A stretch of 64,000 nt of DNA, taken from positions 3,782,001 through 3,846,000 of the forward strand of contig NZ_LT605205.1 of assembly GCF_900095135.1 (NCBI RefSeq), written 5' to 3'. The notes under the pieces were generated by a model. The model was not told the DNA's origin and searched no databases. It was given only the letters and a program-made list of their open reading frames with translations. Made by a program: the position numbers and the translations under genes. This document shows, piece after piece, positions 46,875 to 56,065 of this stretch (position 1 is its first letter; the number at the start of each line of letters is the position of its first letter). Source of the DNA: Proteiniphilum saccharofermentans. Its GTDB lineage: Bacteria > Bacteroidota > Bacteroidia > Bacteroidales > Dysgonomonadaceae.

Positions 46875-46972
46875 TAAAAATCAAAAATAAAATATAAATA
46901 TAAATAGCTATTTATCAATTATTTAAAATGCATCCACCCGGATATATGTTTTACAACATACATTTGTATTAT

Positions 46973-47001
46973 TTTGGATCTTTCGATTGAAACTAATTTT
47001 G
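46973..47001 (+). promoter_or_regulatory. possible promoter for the BNR-protein gene
   Basis: TTTG (46973-46976), 17 bp, TAATTTTG (46994-47001). This would give a leader of about 225 nt before the ATG at 47232. Confidence 0.35.
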
Positions 47002-47231
47002 ATACAAGTAATCAAATCAAAATCAAGCGACAATATGAGAGCAGTTAATGAACATTTTTTCCAACCGCCATCAATGTCCTGCTGGTGATGTAAAAAAGAT
47101 TATCAATATCCATATAGTCCAGGGGTCTGATCTATTTTCTCTTCAATAATCATATTTACTACAATAGAGTTCAAAGAAAGACTAAATATTTCATATAAAT
47201 TTAAATAAAACATTCCATAAAAAATATCTAT

Positions 47232-49673
47232 ATGAAACTGAATTTTCCAATTGTGCTCACAAGTTTTTTAGCGCTCATATTTTTTACTACAAATTGCAAA
47301 AACAAACCCCATCAACACTCCGGATTTTATGATTCGACTGAATGGAAGGTTGTCGGTCCAGGCGGTGGTGGAGGGGTATTTAGTCCCACAATCAGTCCGT
47401 TTAATGACGACTTTGTGATTACTCATTGCGATATGACAGGTATTTATATTTCATGCGATGGAGGTAAGAACTGGAGTATGAAAAATCTTTGGAATGTTCC
47501 TGTTGATTTTGAGTTTGATCCAACTGATCAAAACACTTTATATGTGGCAACACGAGGATTTAGATACAGTGAAGACAGAGGTTCCGGATTAAGTCTGTTG
47601 TATCGGTCATCTAACAAGGGTGAAAGCTGGGAAATCATATACCCGGATGTTGGCAAAGCAAAAGAAGGCTTAGAACGATTACAGAGTTATGATTATCTTC
47701 CTTCAGATATTATTGATAATGCTATAAATGGAACAATAGATAAGGTTGTTGTTGACCCATCAGATAATAACAGAATATATTTAGGTCTTGCCCCACTGGA
47801 AGTGTATATATCACAAAGTAATTCTTCCCAGAATAGAGATTCCACCTTTATAGTTATTTCTGATAATAGAGGTGAGAGTTGGGAATTATTATCAACACTT
47901 CCGGGTAAGAGAATTAAAGCGATTTTTCCAATACGTAAAAGAGAAATGAAAGATATGATTCTCGTTTTTACTAACAATGGGGGGTTTCATGTTAACAAGA
48001 TAACCGGAGAAGTAAAACAATTAAAATTGCCGATAGATAACTTAATTATAGTGGAAGGAGGAAAAGGAAAAGAAGGGAGTCTAATATATATTCAGTCAGC
48101 ATTTATAAATGAAAATGGAAAATTTAGCGGAGGTATGTTTATATCTTCAGATCAAGGTGATACTTGGGAACAAATTAATACAGGAATTACTAAATCAATA
48201 GCAGATGGCACTGTACCTATTTTTCGTGAAGGATTGGCCGTTTGTGAAACTCAACCGAAAATCGCATATATTTCTTTTACATCTTCAGAAAAAAACAGAA
48301 ATGGTGAAATTGAGCAAATTTACAACATTTATAAAACTATAAATTCTGGGAAAGAATGGGAACCTGTACTTAAGGCATCAACATCCGGGGGCTATATTAC
48401 TAATAATTTCGAGGGTTCATGGATGGAAGAGAGCTTTGACCCAGGTTGGGGTGGAGCAGCCCTCAATTTAGGTGTTGCACCAAAAAATCCTGATATATGT
48501 TTTGCTGGTGATAATGGCAGAGCTTATAAAACAATTGACGGGGGGAAAAACTGGAAGCAGACTTACAGCCACAATCAACCTGATGGCTCTTATTCTAGCG
48601 GAGGATTAAATGTAACTACCTGTTATGGTGTACACTTTGATCCATTCGACAGTGAACACTATTTTATATGTTACACTGATATAGGACTATTCCATACATA
48701 TAACAGAGGCGAAAGTTGGTTTCATTCTTTGACTAATATTCCCCATTCCTGGCAAAATACGTGTTATGATTTGAAATTTGATCCTGAAATAAAAGACAAG
48801 GTTTGGTCTGTTTGGGGAAATGCACATGATCTACCAAGGGAAAAAATGTTTAGTTTGAGAGGATTTGATCATTACAGCGGTGGTATTGCCTTATCAATAG
48901 ATGGGGGTAAAACTTGGAGTAAAAGTAATAATGGAATGCCAGAAAACTCTGTCTGTACAAGTATTCTAATCGATCCATCCACTCCAGCAAATAAAAGAAC
49001 TCTATATGTTACTGTGTTTGACAAAGGAGTTTACAAGTCTATAAATGACGGTCAAAACTGGATTGAAGTAAATAACGGCTTGAAAGATAACTTATATGCC
49101 TGGCAAATTCGCAGAAATACAAATGGTATCTTGTACCTGTTATGTTGTCGTGGCAAAAGCAGAGGGGAACAAATCGATGGAGTTTTGTACTATAGTGAAG
49201 ATGATGCTGCCACCTGGAAATCTTTAGCTCTACCGGAAGGAGTGAATGGGCCTCATGATCTGTTAATTGATCAAAATAATGAACAAATAATGTACCTAAG
49301 TTGCTGGCCGAGAAAAACAACAAATGGTGATAAGAATGGGGGTATTTATAAGACCATCGATGGAGGATTAAACTGGTATCAGATATTTGATGAACGAGTA
49401 AGAGTAAATTCAGCCGCCACAGGTTACGAGAATTCAGATATAATTTTTATTAATACGTTTCAGGATGCAGCATACAGAAGTGACGATGCAGGTGAAAACT
49501 GGCTAAGATTAAATGGATACCGTTTTAAATGGGGACAAAAACCTATACCAGACCCTAATAATTCTAGAATGTTGTTTCTGACAACTTTCGGCGGTAGCGT
49601 TTTTTATGGTCCTGCAGAAGGGACTGAAAATACATTTGAAGGGATTGTAAATATGCCTGAAGATTGGTGGTAA
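47232..49673 (+). CDS. BNR-repeat beta-propeller lipoprotein (sialidase/GH74-like fold)
   Basis: 813 aa, lipobox FFTTNC. Many BNR/Asp-box repeats, S-x-D-x-G-x-x-W, run through the whole protein: SCDGGKNWS, SNKGESWE, SDNRGESWE, SSDQGDTWE, TIDGGKNWK, SIDGGKTWS, SINDGQNWI, SEDDAATWK, TIDGGLNWY, SDDAGENWL. This is the two-propeller layout of GH74 xyloglucanases or VPS10/sortilin-like proteins. I cannot assign catalytic Asp residues, so glycosidase activity is not claimed. Start of a plus-strand run of PUL genes. Confidence 0.8.
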   Translation: MKLNFPIVLTSFLALIFFTTNCKNKPHQHSGFYDSTEWKVVGPGGGGGVFSPTISPFNDDFVITHCDMTGIYISCDGGKNWSMKNLWNVPVDFEFDPTDQNTLYVATRGFRYSEDRGSGLSLLYRSSNKGESWEIIYPDVGKAKEGLERLQSYDYLPSDIIDNAINGTIDKVVVDPSDNNRIYLGLAPLEVYISQSNSSQNRDSTFIVISDNRGESWELLSTLPGKRIKAIFPIRKREMKDMILVFTNNGGFHVNKITGEVKQLKLPIDNLIIVEGGKGKEGSLIYIQSAFINENGKFSGGMFISSDQGDTWEQINTGITKSIADGTVPIFREGLAVCETQPKIAYISFTSSEKNRNGEIEQIYNIYKTINSGKEWEPVLKASTSGGYITNNFEGSWMEESFDPGWGGAALNLGVAPKNPDICFAGDNGRAYKTIDGGKNWKQTYSHNQPDGSYSSGGLNVTTCYGVHFDPFDSEHYFICYTDIGLFHTYNRGESWFHSLTNIPHSWQNTCYDLKFDPEIKDKVWSVWGNAHDLPREKMFSLRGFDHYSGGIALSIDGGKTWSKSNNGMPENSVCTSILIDPSTPANKRTLYVTVFDKGVYKSINDGQNWIEVNNGLKDNLYAWQIRRNTNGILYLLCCRGKSRGEQIDGVLYYSEDDAATWKSLALPEGVNGPHDLLIDQNNEQIMYLSCWPRKTTNGDKNGGIYKTIDGGLNWYQIFDERVRVNSAATGYENSDIIFINTFQDAAYRSDDAGENWLRLNGYRFKWGQKPIPDPNNSRMLFLTTFGGSVFYGPAEGTENTFEGIVNMPEDWW

Positions 49674-49775
49674 GTAAAGCTGCTGATTAGTTCTAATCGA
49701 TATATAATCATAAGGTTACTGGAGTACATTTTAGGTCGAAACATCTATGATAATGTAATTTACTTATAACAAACA

Positions 49776-50879
49776 ATGAAAACTATATCATTACTAATCG
49801 TTACAATAAATTTATTAATGCCTTGTTGCAATAACAAGAAGTATATTCAAATTGCAGTAGATAATCCAGAGTTCAAGCCTAATACTGTCTTCTCTGGATC
49901 AGAAGATTTAACTTCTCCAAAGTTTAATCATCTAATTGAAAAATATCAGCTGGATACTGTTTTTCAGGGTGAAACAGATGAGTTAAGTCGTATCCTTTTA
50001 TTACGCCACTGGATAAAATCTAAAGTTAGAATATCAGATTTTGAAGAAAGTTATCCCGGTGAAGGTGATGTGGAAAAAATGCTAGATTATGCATTATCCG
50101 GACAAGGCTACCATTGTGGACATTACATGAAAATTCAAAATGCAATAATGAATGCTTATGGTTATGTAACTCGTACTCTAGGCGCAGGTCCTGGCGTTAA
50201 AGGAGGTCCTGACGGATACCATGGAATTAATGAAATATGGCTGAATGACTTCAATAAATGGTTTTTATCCGATGCTAAATATGATCACCATTTTGAAAAA
50301 AATGGAATTCCACTATCAGCTATGCAAATTCGTGATGAATATTTGAAAAACAAGGCTGCTGAAATTGTTGTAGTAAAAGGACCAGACCGAATTATAACCG
50401 AGATTGACCCTGAAACAGGAACTAAACGCGAACGAAGAGCACAAACATATACTTGGGTAGAGTTTCATGGATATAATAATATGTTCACTGCCTGGCCGGC
50501 ACATAAAGAAATGAATATTATGCAGGAAGATGATTTTACAAAAAATAATATATGGTTCAGAGATGGCAATCCTCACTGGGCATACGAAAAACCAGAGTAC
50601 CGAAAGTGGGTTAAAAACAGAGATGACATTGAATGGACTCCTAATACAATAAATTCAAATGTTGAAATTAATAGGAATAAAGTTTCGATAAAACTAATGT
50701 CCAACACGCCAAATCTTAGTAGATATGAAATGAAAGACTCTGCTTCGGGGATTTGGCAACAGATAGGAGATTCAATTGAGATTAACTTAAATAAAAGTAG
50801 ATACGTGCTTATTTTCCGTACTGCAAATATAGCTGGAGTCACCGGTCCAGAACACAAAATCATCCTATCTGAAAAGTAG
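49776..50879 (+). CDS. transglutaminase-like domain lipoprotein
   Basis: 367 aa, lipobox LMPCC. Transglutaminase-core features: WIKSKVRISDF before the domain, the nucleophile region GQGYHCGHYMKIQNA (Cys about 115), GYHGINEIWLND (His about 150) and KWFLSDAKYDHHF (Asp about 164), giving a Cys-His-Asp triad. The C-terminal part (about 290-365) looks like a beta domain. In PULs such proteins are rare; peptidase or amidase action on a glycopeptide is possible. It follows the BNR gene by 102 bp. Confidence 0.8.
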   Translation: MKTISLLIVTINLLMPCCNNKKYIQIAVDNPEFKPNTVFSGSEDLTSPKFNHLIEKYQLDTVFQGETDELSRILLLRHWIKSKVRISDFEESYPGEGDVEKMLDYALSGQGYHCGHYMKIQNAIMNAYGYVTRTLGAGPGVKGGPDGYHGINEIWLNDFNKWFLSDAKYDHHFEKNGIPLSAMQIRDEYLKNKAAEIVVVKGPDRIITEIDPETGTKRERRAQTYTWVEFHGYNNMFTAWPAHKEMNIMQEDDFTKNNIWFRDGNPHWAYEKPEYRKWVKNRDDIEWTPNTINSNVEINRNKVSIKLMSNTPNLSRYEMKDSASGIWQQIGDSIEINLNKSRYVLIFRTANIAGVTGPEHKIILSEK

Positions 50880-51056
50880 TTGTTGAAAATCAGACATATC
50901 ATCCATTAAAATAAAAACAATCCTAAAATAATTTTATCAACTCATATGTTTATAATTCCCGATAATTAAAAGTATGTTTATGAAAACTATTATTCCTATA
51001 AAGAAAATCTTTATTGAGACCCTAAGTTTTTCGAAAAAATACTTCGATTCTAACAA

Positions 51057-51074
51057 TTTCGAAATATTTCGAAA
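51057..51074. promoter_or_regulatory. candidate DeoR operator (perfect copy 3)
   Basis: TTTCGAAATATTTCGAAA, about 250 bp upstream of the DUF4832 gene and about 115 bp upstream of its likely -33 region. Confidence 0.6.
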
Positions 51075-51168
51075 TATTTTTTTCAAAAAGGATAATTTTT
51101 AATACACTGATATTATGATCATTAACTAAATATAATGAAAACATGTTTTATAACAGATATTCCGATAG

Positions 51169-51197
51169 TTTCGAAAAAAATCAGTAAATTAATTTTG
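51169..51197 (+). promoter_or_regulatory. possible promoter for the DUF4832-susCD genes
   Basis: TTTC (51169-51172), 17 bp, TAATTTTG (51190-51197). The TTTC is part of an operator-like half-site TTTCGAAA, so repressor and polymerase would compete. Confidence 0.35.
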
Positions 51198-51326
51198 TGA
51201 TATATTATCAAACAATTTAAATTGTATACTCTTATCTCATTATAGCATATAAATATCCCGAAGAACTTAAATTTTGTAAACCTAACGTAGGCGGGTTTTG
51301 GAGCTTACGAAAGTTGAATTCTAAAT

Positions 51327-52772
51327 ATGTCATATTCTTTAAAACTAATTTCGATTCTATTTCTGGTTCTATTATCTATTAAATCTTTTTCTCAGAATCC
51401 AGATAACCTTGTGATTGTAAAGCCAAAAGAGATTGACAAAGTACTCAACAATCCGGGGAAAGGCTTTATGACTTTTCAAAGATTTAATGGAGATGATTTG
51501 AATAGGGGAAGTTACTGGACTGAGGGTTATCCTATTGATTATCAGCAATTAGATGGCAATCTTACTAATTCGGACTATCCTTCAACAACGATTGCTTACT
51601 GGCGTGTTTATTGGAAATTTGTAAATCCTGAAAAGGATGTGTATCGATGGGATATGCTCGATAAGGCTCTAGAGATTGCAGAGAATAGGGGGCAAACGCT
51701 TTTAATACGAATTGCACCTTATGGAACCGGCACGGAAAGGGATGTCCCAAATTGGTATAGGGAAATGGTTGGACCAAATGTTGATTGGGAATACAATAAT
51801 CCCGTAAATAAGTGGGTTGTGGATCCTGAGGATCCACGTTATGGGAAGTATTTTGGTGGATTTATACGTAAAATGGGAGAGCGATATGATGGTCACCCCA
51901 GTCTGGAAGCAGTTGATCTTTCAATTGTAGGAGCATGGGGAGAAGGAGCTGGTTCGGAACTGTTAAGTCAATCGGCCCGTGAGGAACTTGTTAATGCATA
52001 TACCGATTCTTTCGTTAAGACTCCTTTGATAGCTTTATTAATGGACGAAAAAACGAATAAGTATGCTAACTCTAAAATTCCTGTGGGATGGAGGGTTGAT
52101 TGTATTGGTGATTTGGGATTTTGGGCAAATGAACAAAACGGATGGACACATATGTATGACTTTTATCCCCGTGAAATCATTAATTGTGAAGTTCAAGACA
52201 GTTGGAAAAAATCACCCGTAAGTTTTGAAATATGCGGTACTTTTTTAACGTGGCGCGACAATCACGGTTATGGAAGGGAAGAAGTCAAGTATATTTTTGA
52301 TCAGTCTTTAAAATGGCATATGTCTTCTTTTAATGCAAAATCCTCTCCAGTACCTGAAGAGTGGGAGGATTTGGTTAATGACTGGATAAAAAAGATGGGC
52401 TATCGTTTTGTTTTAAGAAGATTTACATATGCGCCTGAAATCAAACGAAATGGGAAATTATCATTTACTTCCTGGTGGGAGAACAAAGGTGTGGCTCCTT
52501 GTTACAAAGACTTTATTCCTGCAATAAGATTAACATCAGACGAGCATGAAGCAATCATGGTTGTTTCAAACTTTGATTTAAAAGAATGGCTACCAGGCGA
52601 CATCGTCTTTGATAATGATGTTTTTGTTCCATTGGATCTTCCCTTAGGTTCATACAATCTTCAGATTGCCTTGGTTGACCGACTTGAACACAAACCTCGT
52701 ATAAAACTTGCTTTCGAAGGTGAAGTGGAAGACGGATGGTATCAACTTGGTGAAATTAAAGTTATTAATTAA
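51327..52772 (+). CDS. DUF4832 secreted protein, GH-like barrel
   Basis: 481 aa, signal peptide ending SFSQ. N-terminal barrel of GH42/GH-A-like look: NPGKGFMTFQRF (about 42-53), STTIAYWRVYWKFVNPEKDVYRWDMLDKAL (about 86-115), LEAVDLSIVGAWGEG (about 195-209, with a candidate catalytic Glu). The C-terminal DUF4832 beta domain (about 370-480: YAPEIKRNGKLSFTSWWENKGVAPCY) is of the kind often attached to such barrels. Likely acts on an oligosaccharide; specificity unknown. It precedes susC by 90 bp. Confidence 0.78.
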   Translation: MSYSLKLISILFLVLLSIKSFSQNPDNLVIVKPKEIDKVLNNPGKGFMTFQRFNGDDLNRGSYWTEGYPIDYQQLDGNLTNSDYPSTTIAYWRVYWKFVNPEKDVYRWDMLDKALEIAENRGQTLLIRIAPYGTGTERDVPNWYREMVGPNVDWEYNNPVNKWVVDPEDPRYGKYFGGFIRKMGERYDGHPSLEAVDLSIVGAWGEGAGSELLSQSAREELVNAYTDSFVKTPLIALLMDEKTNKYANSKIPVGWRVDCIGDLGFWANEQNGWTHMYDFYPREIINCEVQDSWKKSPVSFEICGTFLTWRDNHGYGREEVKYIFDQSLKWHMSSFNAKSSPVPEEWEDLVNDWIKKMGYRFVLRRFTYAPEIKRNGKLSFTSWWENKGVAPCYKDFIPAIRLTSDEHEAIMVVSNFDLKEWLPGDIVFDNDVFVPLDLPLGSYNLQIALVDRLEHKPRIKLAFEGEVEDGWYQLGEIKVIN

Positions 52773-52862
52773 TAGAAATGCTAAGGGTTGAATCAGAAAA
52801 AATAACAAAATTTCTATTCTTATCACTGGTCATATCTATTTTAAATTTCAATTATTTTTTAA

Positions 52863-55800
52863 ATGAAAAAAAGATTTATGAAAAAAAAGATTTTCGCAAC
52901 ATTTATGACAGTATTATTTTTACTGGGAAATGTTTTTGCGCAGCGTAGTAGTACAATAACGGGAACTGTAACATCGGCATCAGATAATTTGCCTTTGCCA
53001 GGTGTCACAGTGGTCTTACAAGACTCTCCTACTGTTGGCACTATAACCGATGTGGATGGTGAATTTTCCCTTATGGTACCGGATGGCTCTAAGACTTTAG
53101 TATTTTCTTTCATTGGAATGGAAACACAAACAGTCAATATTACTTCATCAAAAGTCATAAATGTTATTATGGAAGCTTCTAGTGAAATGCTGGAAGAAAT
53201 TGTTGTTACAGCCTTTGGTATTGAAAGAGAGAAAAAAGCTTTAGGATACTCTATGCAGGAGGTTAGACCGGAGGATTTAACCGAAGCCAGAGAGGTTAAC
53301 GTTGCTAATGCCTTGAAAGGAAAAGTTGCTGGTGTTCATATTAATCCTTCTTCAGCTGGAGGGGCTGCTGGCTCTTCATATGTAAATATTCGGGGAAATA
53401 GCTCTTTGACTGGAGATAATAAACCGATGTTTGTTGTAGATGGTGTTCCCATAGATAATCAGACCATTGACAAACCCAATGATTTTGATGGATTTGATTT
53501 TGGGGATGGAGTTGGTAATATAAATCCGGATAATATTGCCAGTATGTCAGTACTTAAAGGACCTGCTGCAGCTGCTTTATATGGTTCCCGTGGCGCAAAT
53601 GGAGTCATCCTTATTACAACAAAAACTGGTGTACTTAAAAAAGGAGTAGGAGTTGAATTAAACTCCAATTTTACTTTCGACACACCAAATGTTCATCCCA
53701 CTTTTCAAAACACATGGGGTGGTGGATATGACGGGGACTACAATTCATTTGATACAAAAATTATAGACGGACAGGAAGTTTCAGTGTGGCCTGCATGGTT
53801 GATTGATAACTGGGGGGGACGTATGGACGGACGGCCCATTATGTATGAATATGCACCTGAATGGGGTGTTCAGCCGTATACAGCACAACCGACAGACAAT
53901 ATTGCAAACTTTTTCAGAACAGGAACTACATTTACTAATACAGTTGCCATCTCTGGAGGAACTGACAGGAATACTTTACGTCTTTCGCTTTCAGATATGA
54001 GAAATCAAAGTATAGTTCCAAATTCTTCCCTAAATAGACAAAGTGTATCTATAAGAGCTAACTCGCAGGTTTCTGAAAAATTATTTGTGGATGCGAAGGT
54101 AGATTATATAAGACAGGAAGGAAACAATAGAATTCAGAATGGTATAGCTCTTATAAATCTTCCATCAAGCCTAGGGGTATTGCCACGGAGTGTTGATCTT
54201 GAATGGATGAAAGATTACAGAAAAGAGGATGGACGAATGCAGAGTTATAAATCCGGATCACCTTATAATCCTTATTGGATAACCGAACGGTTCAAGAATA
54301 ATGATGTAAGGGATCGTATCATGGGGTTTGTACTTACTAGTTACGATATAACTAACTGGTTGAGTATTCAGGGTAGAATTGGTACCGATTTTTACACTGA
54401 CAAAAGATTTGCAATCATACCACAAGGTACACCCGGAGCGGCAAATATTAATGGCCAGGTAAATAATACAATGTGGAAGGTAAGAGAAGATAATAGTGAT
54501 CTATTGCTTACAGCTTCTGGTAACTTATTTAGTGATTTGTCGGGTTCATTTCTTTTAGGTACTAACCATATGAATAGAGAGCAAGAGGTTGTAGGTATAC
54601 GTGGAGAGAACTTGTCTATTCCTGAATTATACCATATAAATTTTGCAGCACAAAAATTTCCAAGAAATTACTATGAGAAAAAACAAACAAACTCGGTTTT
54701 TTTCTCTGGTCAACTCGGATACAAAAACTACTTATACCTTGATATAACAGGGAGGAACGACTGGTCCTCAACCTTAGGACTTAATAATCAGTCATTTTTT
54801 TATCCATCTGTCAGTCTGAGCTATGTATTCACCGAAACATTTAATACTAATACCGACTTTATTACTTTTGGGAAATTGCGTGCTTCATATGCGCAAGCAG
54901 GTAATGATGCTAATCCTTATCAAACAAAAGCCGGTTATTCATATGATGCTATTTCATTCAATGGACTAAGAATGGGGACAATAAATAGTACGATACCTCT
55001 GTTGGATTTAAAGAATGAATTAACTGAGTCATTTGAAATTGGTATGGATTTAAGTCTATTTAACAACAGATTGGGTATCGATTTTACCTATTATAATCAA
55101 TCCACAACAAATCAAATTATACCAATAGAGGTCTCCGCTGCTACAGGATTCTCAAACAGGATGATTAATGCGGGTGAAATTCGAAATAACGGACTTGAAT
55201 TAATGATTAACACCGTTATCCTGGATATGGGTCAATTCCGATGGAATATGGACTTAAATTTGTCACATAACAAGTCAAAGGTGGTTTCTTTAGTTCCCGG
55301 GATAGATAGCCACACTCTACTTGGTGGCTCGGCTACAATTGAGGCACGTGTTGGAGAGCCTTATGGTAACATAGTTGGATATAGAGTAAAAAGAAATGAG
55401 GCTGGTCAGGCTGTTGTAGATGAAAACGGAAAATGGCAAAGAGGTGATAATATTGAGGTCCTGGGAAATATCCAACCCGATTTTTTGGGTGGACTCACTA
55501 ACACTCTCTCTTATAAAGGAATAACTTTAAGCGGAATGATTGACTTTAGAGTTGGGGGGCAGATATTTTCATTTAATAAATATGACCAAATGGCCAAAGG
55601 TACAGGCAAATTTACAGAAGCAAGAGCTCCTGAAGATTTAATTGTTGATGGCGTTATAGAAGATCCGAATGGTGATATTGAAGTTGGAGGTATAAAATAT
55701 AGAAAAAATGATATTTCCTTGCTGCCTCATCAATATTATGCAGAACAAGGGCCTTGGGGCGAAATTTCTGAAACTATGGTCATTGATGCAGATTATGTAA

Positions 55801-56045
55801 GTTTAAGAGAGATTTCATTGGGATACACCTTACCTTCTCGTCTTTTAGAAAAAACATTCCTGAATAATGTGAAGATATCAATCGTGGGAAGGAACCTACT
55901 TTACTTGTATCGGGATCCTGAATTTAAGTTGATGGGAATAAGTCCTGAATCGGCATTCAACACAGAAGCATACGCACAAGGTGTTGAAGCAAGGGGGCTT
56001 CCTTCAACCAGAAGCATTGGTTTTAATTTATTTGTATCCTTTTAA
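52863..56045 (+). CDS. SusC/RagA-type TonB-linked outer-membrane transporter (PUL)
   Basis: 1060 aa; an internal Met at residue 6 (MKKKIFATF) may be the true start. Signal ends VFAQ; carboxypeptidase-like domain (about 30-105), TonB-box-like EEIVVTAFGI, plug (MFVVDGVPIDN; MSVLKGPAAAALYGSRGANGVILITTKTG), barrel ending GFNLFVSF. It pairs with the SusD 20 bp downstream. The gene is clearly AT-richer than the three susC genes at the left of the window. Confidence 0.94.
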   Translation: MKKRFMKKKIFATFMTVLFLLGNVFAQRSSTITGTVTSASDNLPLPGVTVVLQDSPTVGTITDVDGEFSLMVPDGSKTLVFSFIGMETQTVNITSSKVINVIMEASSEMLEEIVVTAFGIEREKKALGYSMQEVRPEDLTEAREVNVANALKGKVAGVHINPSSAGGAAGSSYVNIRGNSSLTGDNKPMFVVDGVPIDNQTIDKPNDFDGFDFGDGVGNINPDNIASMSVLKGPAAAALYGSRGANGVILITTKTGVLKKGVGVELNSNFTFDTPNVHPTFQNTWGGGYDGDYNSFDTKIIDGQEVSVWPAWLIDNWGGRMDGRPIMYEYAPEWGVQPYTAQPTDNIANFFRTGTTFTNTVAISGGTDRNTLRLSLSDMRNQSIVPNSSLNRQSVSIRANSQVSEKLFVDAKVDYIRQEGNNRIQNGIALINLPSSLGVLPRSVDLEWMKDYRKEDGRMQSYKSGSPYNPYWITERFKNNDVRDRIMGFVLTSYDITNWLSIQGRIGTDFYTDKRFAIIPQGTPGAANINGQVNNTMWKVREDNSDLLLTASGNLFSDLSGSFLLGTNHMNREQEVVGIRGENLSIPELYHINFAAQKFPRNYYEKKQTNSVFFSGQLGYKNYLYLDITGRNDWSSTLGLNNQSFFYPSVSLSYVFTETFNTNTDFITFGKLRASYAQAGNDANPYQTKAGYSYDAISFNGLRMGTINSTIPLLDLKNELTESFEIGMDLSLFNNRLGIDFTYYNQSTTNQIIPIEVSAATGFSNRMINAGEIRNNGLELMINTVILDMGQFRWNMDLNLSHNKSKVVSLVPGIDSHTLLGGSATIEARVGEPYGNIVGYRVKRNEAGQAVVDENGKWQRGDNIEVLGNIQPDFLGGLTNTLSYKGITLSGMIDFRVGGQIFSFNKYDQMAKGTGKFTEARAPEDLIVDGVIEDPNGDIEVGGIKYRKNDISLLPHQYYAEQGPWGEISETMVIDADYVSLREISLGYTLPSRLLEKTFLNNVKISIVGRNLLYLYRDPEFKLMGISPESAFNTEAYAQGVEARGLPSTRSIGFNLFVSF

Positions 56046-56065
56046 TCAATTTAATAATAAATATT

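Larger units (their letters stand above)
50880..51326. other. 447-bp gap with DeoR-site cluster
   Basis: Contains the perfect operator copy at 51057-51074 and related half-sites (TTTTTCGAAAAAATACTTCG at 51027-51046, TTCCGATAGTTTCGAAA at 51160-51176). Very AT-rich; no gene seen. Confidence 0.6.
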
